From NCBI GenBank assembly GCA_012845835.1, contig JABAKD010000030.1, positions 16,453,210 through 16,517,209 on the forward strand: a DNA stretch of 64,000 nucleotides, given 5' to 3'. Under the pieces are notes generated by a model, which saw nothing but the letters and a program-made list of their open reading frames with translations, searched no databases and was not told where the DNA came from. The translations under genes were made by a program, and so were the position numbers. This stretch comes from Undaria pinnatifida. Its lineage: Eukaryota > Sar > Phaeophyceae > Laminariales > Alariaceae. Positions 38,801-49,764 of the stretch are shown one piece after another (the first letter of the stretch is position 1; each line of letters begins with the position of its first letter).

Positions 38801-41800
38801 CATGCGTGGATTATTGGTGGTGGTGGTAGGTTTCATTTTTCTCACCTGGTACGTTTTCCGACGTTTCGTGTTGCAGGCGGAGGAAGCCCGATGAAGGCGG
38901 CCCTGGAGAAGAACGGCTTTAAGGGCTGCAAGGACTCCGACCTCGAGCCGGTGTTCACCTACCTCGAGTTCTGCCTCAAGCAGGTCAGTCGCATCACAAG
39001 TTGCCCCCGTAAAACAGCCCTCGCCTCCCACCCCATCGTTAGGCCGAGGCTGAATTTGGGTCGCTATTTTCAGCGGACTTGGTTGAATGGTGGCCGCACA
39101 ACGTGGAGAGGCGTGGGCACCCTCAGTTAGGTTCTTGTTTAAGTAGCTCTAGCCCAAGCCCTACTGCGTTAAATGTTCCTATCCACCCTCTAGCAACTCC
39201 CCCACCAACCAAAACGTCAATAACCGTTAAACTAAGCACAACCTCCCCGTCATATTTTAGGTGGTGGCCGACAACGAACTCGGCGGCCTTATCGGCGCCC
39301 TGAACGGCGAGTACATCACCCCCGGCCCGGGCGGTGACCCGATCCGCAACCCGGACGTGCTGCCCACCGGCAAGAACATGCACGCTCTCGACCCCCAATC
39401 CATCCCCACCAAGGCGGCCGTGGATTGCGCGATGGTGGTGGTGGACCGGCTGCTGGAGAGGCTCTCGGCCGAGTCGGGTGGCGAGTACCCGGAAACGGTG
39501 GCGTTTACACTGTGGGGCACGGACAACATCAAGACCTACGGTAAGTGTTTTCGGTGGCGCAGAAGGAGGCGGTGTTGGCGGGGGCGGGGGGGGAAGGCGT
39601 GCTCATTTGTTGCTTGCCTCAAGTCATTTGGCCGATGACCACGCATCTCTTCCCAAGAGCAGGGGCCGGGGGGAGGGGGTTAATCGCATTAAGCATGGCC
39701 GTAGTCCGCGGGACCATTGACCCTCGCATGCATATACTGCCAGGACGGATCACGTCAGGTTTGAGGGGCGAGGGGGATCTGGAAAGGGTGTTTCGCGCAC
39801 TGGGTTGGTCATGGCCTACTGTACGGAAGGTTATCTGGAGCCCGTATTTGGCGGAGGGGGGTGGCGTCGAGGAGTAAGTTCGCTTCTTGAGACAGACCAC
39901 TGATGTTGATCGTAGACCGTCTAGCTCATGTGCTTTTGTCGTTGTGAGGTGTTGCGCAAGAGCCGCGCTAAAAGAACGCAGCGCTGATCTTTAAGCAGCT
40001 ATCACCAACCGCCGCCCCCACCCCCACCTACCCTTTCTTCTTCCCTCGCTGCTCGTGTTTGTAACATCGCACTATCACGCTATTTCAGGTGAATCGCTCG
40101 CCCAGGTGCTGTGCCTCGCCGGCGTACGGCCCATCGCGGACTCTATCGGCCGCGTGAACAAGCTCGAGCTCATCCCTCTGGAGGAGCTTGGCCGGCCTCG
40201 CGTGGACGTTGTCGTTTCGTGCTCGGGAGTGTTCCGCGACCTGTTCATTAACCAGATGAACCTGCTTGACCGCGGAGTGAGTTGCAGATACATTTTTCAT
40301 ATTTTCGTTTTTTACATTCGTCGTCCGTTTATTCGCTTGTTGAGTTTGGTCAGGGGTGGGGCTATCCTACAGGAGATGCTGCATTGGCGGCCAGCGACGT
40401 TAAATGCGCCGGAAGGTTTCTATTCGCGCCCCCACCCCCCCCTCGCGTGTCTACAGTCATGAGACTACACGGCCGTGCGTGAAGTGTGTATCCCCCCCCC
40501 CTAGGACGGTCTATGGTCATACATCTATGGTCATGGCATGGCGTTTGTACCCCCCCCCCATCCCCACTCCTCTTGACCCGTGCCTTTTGTATCTCACATT
40601 CGCTGCAAAACTTCACATTAATCATAAAGAACTAACGAATGCCAATTACCCGCTGTCTGATTTTTTTTTATTCGTTTTTTGGTGTAACAGATCAAGATGG
40701 CCGCTGAGGCGGACGAACCGGAAGACCAGAACTTCGTCCGCAAGCACGCCGTAGAGCAGGCCAAGGAGTTTGGACTTTCGGTCCGCGACGCCGCCACCCG
40801 CGTCTTCTCGAACGCCGCTGGGTCTTACTCAGCGAACGTTGGACTCGCCATCGAGAACGGCGGCTGGGAGGGCGAGGAGCAGTTGCAGCAGCAGTTCGTG
40901 AGCCGCAAGGGGTTCGCTTTCAACGCCGACAAGCCGGGCATGATGGAGGCGCAGGTACGGTGCGGTCTTGTTGGCCCCTGAATTTTTTACCCCAGCTATG
41001 TTATCTTTTCTCATTTTTGTTTTTTGCGCGTGTGTTTTTTTGGTGTGGTCACGGCTTTGTCTCTTGTCCTGTGTTGGGGGTGGACCACGTTGAAGAACCT
41101 GGGTGCATTGGATAACGAAGCCGAGCACGAAGAAGGTTGGGATGCTTTATTTTTGTTGCGGAGTGAGTGCATATTATATTGTGAATGGAAGTTGTTTTGT
41201 CAAAAAATGTGTGCAGCTCCTAGAGGGTTAGTTTTTATACTAACGTTTTGTTTTTGCCCACCCTTCCTGTCCCGGTCTGGGTCTCACATCGTGACGCAAC
41301 AACTCAAACCGAAAACCTCAGGAGGAAAAGTTCAAGATGGCCTTGAAGACGGTGGACGTTACCTTCCAGAACCTCGACTCCTCGGAGATCTCCCTCACCG
41401 ACGTGAGCCACTACTACGACTCCGACCCGACGAAGGTTGTGTCCAGCCTCCGCGACGACAAGAAGAAACCTTCTTCCTTCATGGCGGACACCACCACCGC
41501 TAACGCTCAGGTGCGTGCCTTGGCGTTGGCGTCGTCTTTTGGCTTGGCTTGGCTTGGCTCGGCTTGGCTCGGCTTTGCTTTGCGTTGCTTTACTTTGTGC
41601 TTTGCCGAGCGTAGCTGGGCCAAGATTTGCTTGGTTTTGGCCCTGCCTTGCCTTGATTTTGTGCGAAATCACAAATGACACTAGAACAACAAGGCTTGGT
41701 CATTATGTTTCTAATGGTCTATTGCAAGCTTTAGCCAACGCTGAACCTGAGCCATTGTTAGCAAAACTGTTTCCTTCCAGTAAGGTTGTTGGAGTTCGAT

Positions 41801-42705
41801 ATACCCCCCTCAAGTGGTACATTTCGCCGTGTCTCCCCCCCCCCCCTCCCGCCATCGTCGCCTCTTTCTGCCGTTTTTAATGAACCGTGGTTTCAATAAA
41901 CGCGGTCATGCTCTTTCAGGTGCGCACCCTGTCCGAGACCGTTCGCCTCGACGCTCGCACCAAGCTCCTCAACCCGAAGTTCTACGAAGGCATGCTCGCG
42001 TCGGGATACGAGGGGACTCGGGAGATCACGAAGCGTCTCCGCAACACTATGGGCTGGGCGGCGACGGCAGGGGAGGTGGACAACTTTATCTTCGAGGACG
42101 CGAACGACGTGTTCATCAAGGACGAGGATATGAGGGACCGACTCATGAACCTTAACCCCAACGCTTTCCGGTGAGTGTGCTTTTTGACCTCTAGTCTGAC
42201 GGCAATTTTTTCAACTAATCATCTTGACTGACGGCAAACTACTAGGGTTTAGTGTGGAGCGATCGGTTTGACACCCTTGACCGCTTGGTGTTTTCCCGTG
42301 ACTGATCCGTCTCCTGCATCGTCGTTGTCAGGGGTTTGGTAGCATAGCGTAATGACCGTGTGTTCCTCGCCCTCAAAAATGGAAAGGAGTGTTCCAGTAG
42401 CATGTAAAATATTGTGTGTCAGTATTATCACAAGTTGCTGCACATGGTGTCACACTATCGCCTTTCGTTTGCTCGCTAAAGCTAACCCCCCCCCCCCCCA
42501 CCCCCGTGCCTGCTCGTCTCCTCGCTTTTTTTCTGCCTTTTTTCGTCGTGGGAATCATTTTTCTCGGTCGTTACAATGTTACAGGGACACGGTAACCACG
42601 TTCCTCGAGGCAAACGGGCGAGGGTACTGGGACACGTCGGAGGAGAACATTGAGCTCCTCCAGGACTTGTACCAAGAGGTGGAGGACAAGATCGAGGGAG
42701 TCTAA
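26862..42705 (+). CDS. chlH: Magnesium chelatase subunit H, plastid-targeted (25 exons)
   Basis: Large porphyrin-binding subunit of Mg-chelatase. With ChlI and ChlD it inserts Mg2+ into protoporphyrin IX, the first committed step of chlorophyll synthesis, in the plastid. The joined product is 1408 aa (plant CHLH is about 1380). It begins with a hydrophobic signal peptide ending TSAF/VP (Phe17), the ASAFAP-type motif of stramenopile plastid preproteins, followed by a Ser/Arg-rich transit region to about residue 75. Family landmarks in order: [10 protein letters not shown] (exon 2), [11 protein letters not shown] (exon 5), GLILQKSHI (exon 7), [12 protein letters not shown] (exon 8), [13 protein letters not shown] (exons 10-11), [14 protein letters not shown] (exon 11), the CobN/ChlH signature [15 protein letters not shown] (688-702) followed by [22 protein letters not shown] (exon 20), [14 protein letters not shown] (exons 20-21), and the C-terminal [14 protein letters not shown] and [16 protein letters not shown]. 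No frameshift or internal stop is seen. An in-frame ATG 16 codons upstream (26814) would add a basic leader ahead of the signal peptide; 26862 is preferred because the signal peptide is then N-terminal. Confidence 0.96.
28129..28437 (-). repeat. SINE family 1, copy D (full length; chlH intron 1)
   Basis: Reverse orientation: T-rich 5' side (the A tail on -), ACAAGCCGTGGTCACAGGTG, GCGCGTAGGGTTCAGCAATC, CGCTTTCCGCAAGTCAATTG, then the tRNA-like head with a diverged B box (AGTTTGAGCCC on -) and an A box TGGCGGATCAGG. Confidence 0.7.
29676..29710. other. GC-rich hairpin in chlH intron 1
   Basis: GCGATCG + GCCGGCC pair with GGCCGGC + CGATCGC (14 bp in all). The loop is CTTC and there is a 3-nt bulge in the left arm. 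It lies 127 bp before exon 2. Confidence 0.6.
31134..31175 (+). repeat. (GGGTC)n tract with hairpin/G-quadruplex potential, chlH intron 4
   Basis: Five G runs of 3-4 separated by TC, followed by CCCGACCCGT, which pairs with the first ACGGGTCGGG. Confidence 0.6.
32560..32972 (+). repeat. CCATCGCTAAC minisatellite filling chlH intron 7
   Basis: Over 30 imperfect 9-12-bp units (CCATCGCTAAC, CCATTGCCAAC, CCGTCGCC) occupy nearly the whole intron up to the acceptor of exon 8. Confidence 0.85.
33115..33380 (+). repeat. Two minisatellites in chlH intron 8
   Basis: 33130-33235: ~20-bp units (GGCTGCTGCTCTGTGATT type). 33265-33375: ~37-bp units (ATTCCAAACCGCACCTAGCC, GGAACGAACCCAAATC), about three copies. 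Confidence 0.75.
37880..38105 (+). repeat. Minisatellite in chlH intron 17
   Basis: About 14 units of GAGTTGATCACTT / GAGCTGATCGCTT (12-15 bp). Confidence 0.85.
40455..40560 (+). repeat. Dispersed polyC-associated repeat, copy in chlH intron 21
   Basis: Two short units, each with a TCATG/GTCATA block and a C tract; related to the repeats at 3718 and 21448. Confidence 0.45.
41535..41605 (+). repeat. (GGCTT)n pentanucleotide repeat, chlH intron 23
   Basis: TTGGCTTGGCTTGGCTTGGC continuing with CGGCT and TTGCT variants. Confidence 0.8.
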
Positions 42706-45140
42706 GCAAACATGTTGTTTTTTTGTTCTCTTCTGGGCGAAAGAGTGGTGATTCGTGAGACATGTAGCTACCTGCAGCTCGCTTTTGTCGACTTGCGAAT
42801 TTTTTAGCAAGCACCACTGACCAGTGCCATGTTTCTAGCGTACACGGGGAAAGGGGAGATGAGGAGAAGGTGGTGTTTTTTTGGGAACATTATGGGTGAC
42901 GGTTAGTACTTGTTCGGTTTGGTGCTGGGTGATACAAGAGGGAGTAACGGTGTTGGATAGGTGGTCGGTGAACGGAGCGGGCTTCAATGTTCCAATGTTG
43001 CAGCGTTTGAGCGCGAACTTGAAGCGCTGACACGAGCGCGCTTTCTTTTTCTCGTGCTTGGAGAACAGCCGTGTTTTTGTTGTAACCCCGCGACCGTTAG
43101 ACTGGAAAGTAAAGTGGCGGTTAGGGACATTTTTAAGTAGAGTTGCCGCCTCAGGTGGAAGAACGATTTTGATGAAAAGCGACTGACGAAACATGTGGGT
43201 GACCCGCGAGCATGAGTTTAACGTTTGCGGCGCGGGACAGGCAGGCAGGCCATGTTGGGCGCCGGGCGCGCACTGGTCAACATGATAGCCTCGCTGTCCT
43301 TGTCCACCACTCTGGATGGCAATCTTGAGACCTTTGCCGTATCCTTTCGTTATACAGAACAGTTCTCGCAGTTCTTGCATTTCTTTCTCGAGTGATAATA
43401 GCGTAAAGAGGCCGTGGCTGTGGGGATGACGGGGGGGGGGAGGGTCGGACGGAGGGACTGAAAAAATGATTTCACCTTACAACAATTGTGGGAAGAGGAA
43501 GAGGAGGAGGAAGAGGAGCAGAGCACAAACGTGGAGAAGATGTGGCCGGGATTACGAGGCCGATGCCGGCCGACAACCACTTTGTTGCCGGCCCAGAAGC
43601 GCTAGCCGGTGGCGGCGCTTTTTCAGGCGTGTGCCGTAACTTTGGCCGCGTTGTTTTTTGTTGTGTGATGTTCGGTGTTTGATTTATCTCTTTGTTTTGT
43701 GTTTTTACGGGGTTTTAGGTGAACCGCCGCGCGATGCGACTTTCGGTGTGGATCGGGATTGGTGGGGCTGGGGGGGGGGGGGGGGAGGGGGGGGGGGGGC
43801 ACTTTCATCGGCTAGGGCGAGGGAGGAAGCGGATTGGTGGGATGGGAGGGAGGAGGGGAGAGATGTGGGAAGAGGCGGAGGAGACGGCGGCCATACCACA
43901 TGGAATTTGAAACAATTTAATTGCAGCTTACTATCATGTGCTTTCATGTACTTCAAGCTATGATACTATAGTACTGGTGTCGACGAAGGAGGCACGACGA
44001 TTTTCGTTGCGAATTCTGACCGAAGGCGACAGTTCGCTGTGGTTTTTCGTCTCCAATCCAACACGACGGGGAACAAGAATGACTCAACTGTTTGGTCATG
44101 GTTCGCAAACCCCCACGGGTTGAACTGTTCAAAAAGTAGTTGGATCTGTTTTTTTTGTGTGTACCCGAGGCACACTCAATACTTTTCAAAGTGGCGGTGT
44201 GAAGCTGTTACCCGTACTCGTCACAACTACTGCTTTCTGACCGTCGCGGGTGGTGGTTGCTTTTGGAAAGGATGCTCTCCTGTCCTGGTTGCGTGAGCGA
44301 AACTTGGTTCACGTTGGCTATATAGAGTGACCACTCACCGCTCTCCTTCGTCCTTGAAGTACCGTTAAATGGAACGCACCCGCGTCGACTCTCGACCTCT
44401 GAACACAATCAGTCACGGTCATTCATGCATTTGTTCGTCGGATTGACCTGAGAAGTTCACGTCTACGATACATGCTTTATTTTCCTATGGTGTGTACTCT
44501 CCAGCGCCGCGTGTCACTGGACGAGTTCCTACTGCAACGCTACATACCATGCCCACCAGCACCGTAGACGAAGGCCAAGTTAGGTGGGGCACACTCATTT
44601 TCACTGTCGCCGAATTGAGGCCACTCTGGTGAGTGGCTATATACCGTGCAATCTTACTCAGCTTGGGCCATGCTTAATTTGGCGTACAGCAGTATCAGCA
44701 GTAAGAGTGGGATGGCGAGGCATTGCGATGAAAGCGAAACGCCCTAAAGGCCACTTGGGTCGTGATCGGCCTCTTAAACTTCGAAAAAAGGGGCCGTGAA
44801 AGATACCCCCCTACAGCAGTATGGCCTTGATCCATACATGGACGATGGGTGCTAGGCAACCGCCCCGAGGCAATTCGGCTCGAATTTCTCATCGTTCTCC
44901 ACAGCTGAACAACTGCCCCCCCTGCCCCGCACAGAGCCCTACCGTTATTATGCAGGAGCCCCGACATCCCCTCCATGAGTTTATTTGATGTTCTCCGTGG
45001 TCTCAGTCTGCTGCCAAAACCCAAAACAGTTGTCGCTTTAGTCTAATACACACGCATCCGTATACAACGGCAGCTTGCGCTGCCGGGGTTGTAACGAAGA
45101 CCACTGATAGGGACAGCTTACGCTATACCTACAATGGGAC
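42706..45140. other. chlH 3' flank and intergenic; no gene recognised
   Basis: Includes a long G-rich stretch at 43755-43800 and GGAGGA-rich sequence at 43480-43520. An open frame of 181 codons on - (43380-42835) shows no recognisable domain and sits where the chlH 3' UTR is expected, so I do not call it a gene. Confidence 0.4.
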
Positions 45141-45141
45141 C

Positions 45142-45286
45142 CGAAGGGTGCGCCAGCTAGCGTTGGGCTGCGGAAGCAACTGAGTTAAATCGACACACGA
45201 CGCGTATGAAAATACGTGGAAGTGTGGTGAGCGAAAGCTTTATTTTTCCCCATCCGCCGGAGGATTAAAAAAAAAAAAAAAGTTGT
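45142..45286 (+). repeat. SINE-like family 2, copy 4 (full, with A tail)
   Basis: GGGCTGCGGAAGCAACTGAG, GTTAAATCGACACACGACGC, AAAATACGTGGAAGTGTGGT, then TTCCCCATCCGCCGGAGG and A14. It is the only + strand copy complete to the tail and defines the 3' end. Confidence 0.65.
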
Positions 45287-45595
45287 CGCTATTTGACACG
45301 CAAGTGATTAAGCGTTCTTGCCAACTCCATCCAGTGATCATTTAAGGCCTTGTTACTCATCAAATGACTCATCATTCGCGTTGCTAGTGTTCAAGTTCGC
45401 TCTCTACTAGCAACAGTACAAAAACAGCAGGAGGGATGATTTCGTGAAGAGGTACAGTAAATCCCGCGTACATCGCGGACGTTGCGGCGATTCACATTAT
45501 TGTTACAAACATGGCTGAGACGCAATATTACCACCACTCTGTGCTCTGCTGTTTGTCGTTGTATAGACCTACGGGTATATATGATATAAATTAAC

Positions 45596-46225
45596 ATACA
45601 CTCCAGCTGTGAGATCGAAGATTTCGTCGAAACTCATTTTTGCAAGCTGTGTGTGATACTCCGATCGCGCGTATTACGGGTTGTGTGTCCTCATTAAGGA
45701 TATAGGTCGGCGACTCCCCTTGCAACTACTACAGTGTGGCTATCAGGGTCAACAGGGTGATGTTAGTCAGTCTGTGCGCGGAAACTATAAAACCCGTTTC
45801 TGAGGGGGACAAAATCTGACAGCTGTGGAAGGAAATTCATCAGTTTATCAAGTGAGTCCTGTAAGTCGAATAACCGGTGAGGGGAGGGCGGAGTTTTGAA
45901 GGACGTGGGGGCCTGATTTTGATCAAAAGGGGGGCGGGAGGCGGGGCGGGGGGGAGGGGCAGGTGGGGCAGGTCAATTTGTGCGTGGAAACTATAATTCC
46001 TTCTTGTGGGGGAGGGGGGGGGGGGGATTTGGCGGGGGGGGGGGGGGGGGGCTTTAGGTCGCATAGATGTAGGGGTTTGCTATTATAATATACGCGTGGT
46101 GCTGGGTCTAGGCGATGGTGCGGGTGGTGGGGAAGGAGGGGGCGGGGGGGGGGGTGGGAATTGCCGCGGCGGCATGGACAGCTCTAAAAAGATAATGAGG
46201 CGACATCCAGGGCGTGGAAGTGTTT
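45596..46225 (+). mobile_element. 0.65-kb dispersed element, copy 2
   Basis: Opposite orientation to copies 1 and 3: starts ACACTCCAGCTGTGAGATCG and ends near GACATCCAGGGCGTGGAAGTG. The internal G-rich block (45925-46060) corresponds to the C-rich block of the others. A related fragment follows at 46350-46440 (GATGAGATGATATCAG...GTAGTGTTTACTAC). Confidence 0.65.
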
Positions 46226-46730
46226 GTTACTCTGGCGGATTTCGTGATTGATTGGGTGGGGCGGTTGAGCAAGAGAGAGCGAGGAATAAAAAAAATAAAA
46301 AAAAATAGAGGGGGGGGGGAAGGAGGGCGGAGATGAGTTGGAGCTACGGCATGGATGGCTAGAAAGATGATGAGATGATATCAGTTGGCTGGTAGTGTTT
46401 ACTACTACACTCTGGTAAACGAGTGTATATATCATTACTTGTGTTTTTTTTTAAATATTATTCGAATGATTCACGCACACACATACTACATGCACAAGGA
46501 TTATTTACGCATGATACATGAAATACCTTGAGATGTTTTCGTAGCTCTGCCCTTGTCATATTTATTTAACGTACAACAAAAAAAACTAAACGAAAGCCAG
46601 CTGGCTCAAGTGCAGCTTTAGCTACGGTTGTAGTATTAATTTTTGCAGCGGACACGGGAGAAAAACAGCGCGAGTGAGTGTGGTTGGTGTTGTATTAGGA
46701 ATCACGCAACGCCGGTATACAGTTCCAGAG

Positions 46731-47640
46731 CAAGGTACCAGGCCGACTAGTAGGTGGAACCTTTCTATCTATGCCACTCGTACCGCCAACTGCTGCGGCT
46801 GCTCGGAATGTGATGTCTTGGTACTTTGATTTTTCCGTGAATTTTTTATTTTTTTTTCTTTCTTTTTTTTTTCTTTCCCCTTCTTATCCTTATGAAGGGA
46901 GTCTTGCATGGTGGGTAGGTGACGAGCCTGTTTTATTTGGCCCTCCCAGTCTTCCTTCTTTTACTTGTTTCTTTTTTCCGGGGTATTTTTTCCCTTTCTT
47001 TCCCCCTTGCATGTCCATTTTGGCTCATGCTCGGGGTATGTTTCTATCTCCCGAGCTTTGGCTCCCCTTTTTATTTATTTATTTATTTATTTATTTTGTC
47101 TTGGTTTCTTTCGTTGTTTCTCTCTTTTACAAGGTATTTTGGTTTAATGAGAAGAACACAAAGGGGGGAGGGGGGGAAACAGGAGGAGTAGAAGGAAAGC
47201 CGTCCAAGGGAATGGGGGCAGGGGGGGCAACAGGAGGAATACAAGGGAGACCGCGGTGGACGAAGGCAGGAAGGAGATGGCAGACAGGGTAGCAAGGTAC
47301 CAGGCCGACTAGTAGGTACATAGCACTTTTCGTCTTTTTCTGGGGTATTTTTTTTCCCCTTTGTTCCCTCCTTGCGTGTCCAGGTTTTTGGCTCGTGTTC
47401 GGATTATCTTATTTTGGTTTTACTTTACTTTATTTTATTTTATTTTATTATGTTTCTTTTCCGAGCTTTGGCTCTCCTTTCCGGTTGGGTTGTTTCTTCG
47501 ATTTCCGTCCAGGTTTTTGGCTCGTGTTCGGATTATCTTATTTTGGTTTTACTTTACTTTATTTTATTTTATTTTATTATGTTTCTTTTCCGAGCTTTGG
47601 CTCTCCTTTCCGGTTGGGTTGTTTCTTCGATTTCCCCTTC
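46731..47640 (+). repeat. Segmental duplication with a 129-bp perfect tandem repeat
   Basis: GCAAGGTACCAGGCCGACTA (exact over 26 bp) occurs at 46731 and 47292. Downstream of each is GGGGTATTTTTTCCC, then CTTGCRTGTCC, GGCTC.TG.TCGG and CCGAGCTTTGGCTC. In the second unit a 129-bp stretch (47378-47506) is repeated without visible change at 47507-47635, pointing to a recent event. Confidence 0.8.
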
Positions 47641-47799
47641 ATTTTGTTTGTTTCATTTTTTGTTTTATTTTTATCTTTGTTTTTATTTGTTTTCTTATTA
47701 TTATTTTGTTTTTGTTTTTGTTTTTGTTTTTGTCTATTTCGTATTTCTCTCTTCCAATCAATGTATTTCTGTTGCTGACGTATGTATGTTGTGCCTGTC

Positions 47800-47985
47800 G
47801 TACCCAGTACTAGGGCATGACATTGCGTTGTCGAATGCATTACGATGCATTATCTCTGTGTCGTAGCTTGTGACCACAGAGCTGATCTTTCTAGGGTGAA
47901 GAATCAGTACGGACACTGGGTGTGCTGGATGTCGACGAGTAGAAGAACGGTTTAATGTGAAGAACACACACACACAGGTACAGCA
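47800..47985 (+). repeat. Dispersed repeat, pair member 1
   Basis: Shares TTGTGACCACA/ TTGTGACCACA-like, CGGACACTGGGTGTGCTGGATG-like and GTGAA.AACACACAC blocks in the same order with 60700-60895. Unknown family. Confidence 0.5.
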
Positions 47986-48224
47986 CAGCTGCTAGGTACA
48001 TGCAGCAATACGACGGTACCACCAGAAGCAGCAACAGCAGCAGCAACAACGCAAGAACACACTAATTCACTATACTGTACTCGCACAACGAAAGAGTCTT
48101 GCCACGAACGTGTAACACGTTTTGCTAGCTGGCACTCTGCAGCACTGCATACCAGTGGATTCTGGTGTGTACGAGTACGTGATATAAAAAACGCACAAAA
48201 AAAAAAGAAATGGCATACCAACTC

Positions 48225-48231
48225 AAAAAAA
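48225..48231 (-). terminator. Pol III T-run terminator of the tRNA-Met gene
   Basis: T7 on the coding strand begins 7 nt beyond the tRNA 3' end, the normal place for RNA polymerase III termination. A partial echo of the tRNA end (TGGCATACCA) sits just beyond it at 48211-48220. Confidence 0.6.
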
Positions 48232-48237
48232 GAGAAA

Positions 48238-48308
48238 TGGCATGCCAGGTTTCGATCCTGGGTCCTCGAGGTTATGAGCCTCGCACGCTACCTCTGCGCC
48301 ACATGCCA
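48238..48308 (-). tRNA. tRNA-Met (anticodon CAT), initiator type
   Basis: A full 71-nt cloverleaf folds on the - strand. The acceptor stem is 7/7 paired (TGGCATG with CATGCCA). The D arm is GCGC-AGAGGTA-GCGT. The anticodon stem CGAGG/CCTCG is 5/5 with loop CTCATAA (anticodon CAT). The variable loop is 5 nt. The T stem CCAGG/CCTGG is 5/5 with loop ATCGAAA. A at position 54 instead of T, with the GCGCAG D arm, is characteristic of eukaryotic initiator tRNA-Met. The first pair is T1:A72 rather than the usual A1:U72, and pair 29:41 is A:U rather than G:C, so initiator identity is likely but not certain. No intron and no encoded CCA. A run of seven A on the + strand (T7 on the coding strand, 48225-48231) lies just past the 3' end and fits a Pol III terminator. 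Confidence 0.92.
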
Positions 48309-49290
48309 GTTGCCTCTGTTATTGGAAGGAATTTTTGAATCTAAATACAAAAAAATTATTTTTATTTTTTTTCTTCATTTGCATGTTGTTCGCGCTCGAT
48401 TCTGATCATATCGGATCAGGTGCAGTACCGTTGTATACTGCTGTACCTCCGGGAGTCTAGAGGTACTGTTTGTCTGTACAGCAGGTATAGGCACGGTGCC
48501 CGTGGGATAGCTTGCTCAAGACAGAGCACCAGTCTAAGTTAGATTGTCACCCCTACTGCACTGATAATATTGTCGCTGCTGTGCAGACTTCAAAAGCAGC
48601 ACCATGCGACACTCTCTCGTGGCCAGAATCCTCACGTCGTTCTGGTACGTGATACACACACGGTGTGTCCAACACTATTTTCAGTACGAAACCGGCCACG
48701 GTTCTCATCAGTAAGGTGTGTTCGTCTACTACTGCTGGTGGACAGGACCATGGAGGAAAACGATCATGATTCGGCATGTATGTACCGGTATTATGTATGT
48801 ATGCGTGGGGAGCCGAAAGGAGCCTTCTCGTTTAAACGCAGTGGATAGTTAGACTAGTCGTGACAAGTTATCAGCGAGCAGCATACAATACCTACCGCCG
48901 CCGCACGAAAGCACACCTGCAACGGCGCAGTCAAGCGAAGATCCGGGAGGGATTCGTCCCCAGGCCACCTTACTACCCCGCCTGTCCTCAAAGCAACAAA
49001 CAAGAGGGGGGCGCTCAACAAAACAAAACATGCGTTACGCACGCTTCGGCCGGTCTCAAAAGATACAGCAGCAGCAGCAGCAGTAGTAGTAGGACAGGAG
49101 GGACAGACGATGGCTCGCAGGGGATGTTGTTGAAGAGGGATACACGTTGCAGTAAACGCCGCGACCGACTCGAAACCAGGAAGCGGGGAAAGGGCCGTGA
49201 GGTGCAACACACTCCTCTCAGCGGGCCTCCCTTTCGGGGAAAACGGTGGCCGGCGAAGGATATATCGTGGATGTACACAACGGACATCAA

Positions 49291-49433
49291 ACATACCGGT
49301 ATAATAGTCTATTACGGAGGACGATAGTAAATAGGACCAAATATTGTTAGTAAAAGTAGATGAATATATAGGTTTTTCTCTTCCACGTAGGTCCTATTTA
49401 CTAGGGTCCCCCGTAATAGGTACTGGTATCTGT
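49291..49433. mobile_element. Palindromic MITE-like element (~140 bp)
   Basis: Arms TATTACGG.GGAC..TAGTAAATAGGACC (left, from 49311) and their reverse complement (right, 49390-49419) match over 29 bp with about 4 mismatches. Flanking ATACCGGTA / TACTGGTAT extend the symmetry. The spacer is about 51 bp with no coding capacity. Confidence 0.6.
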
Positions 49434-49764
49434 GAAACACCGGCAATAACAGACGGTTGGGGGGATCCGGGGCCGGATACCCGACGTATACGTTACAGAC
49501 ACAGCAGTTTGTTCCGGATCCGCGATTAACGCACGTTACGCGAAAAAAAATGCGATGCATAAATCGGGTTACCACCTCGAGGAGCTGGACCTGCACACCA
49601 CGAGCTACACCCCAATCCACGGCAGTAGTACTGTATACGGCCGCGAATACACAGTCCTCACGCGGCCTCGCAGGAAAAACGGTGGCGGGCGAAGGAAATC
49701 GTGGCTGCGCAACACGAACAGCCCTGATAAAAAACAGGTTCCAGTGCATACAACAGATAATAAT

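Larger units (their letters stand above)
26862..42705 (+). other. chlH: chlH exon-intron map
   Basis: Exons: 26862-27164, 29838-30038, 30379-30555, 30916-31035, 31589-31690, 32050-32151, 32387-32521, 32974-33108, 33493-33627, 33982-34104, 34434-34583, 34899-34972, 35409-35607, 35961-36110, 36425-36592, 36985-37158, 37532-37798, 38396-38507, 38877-38983, 39261-39540, 40089-40276, 40691-40954, 41322-41510, 41920-42170, 42585-42705. Sum 4227 nt = 1409 codons with stop. Most junctions are phase 0. Intron 14 has a GC donor (CAG/GCGAGA at 36111); all others are GT-AG. Intron 1 (2673 bp) is the longest and carries a reversed SINE. Several other introns are filled by short tandem repeats. Each exon gives conserved ChlH protein sequence on both sides of its junctions, so the map is well supported. 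Confidence 0.9.

Noticed and set aside
42835-43380. 181-codon open frame on - just downstream of chlH
   Set aside because: No recognised domain, and the location fits the chlH 3' UTR; might be a small convergent gene but there is no positive evidence.
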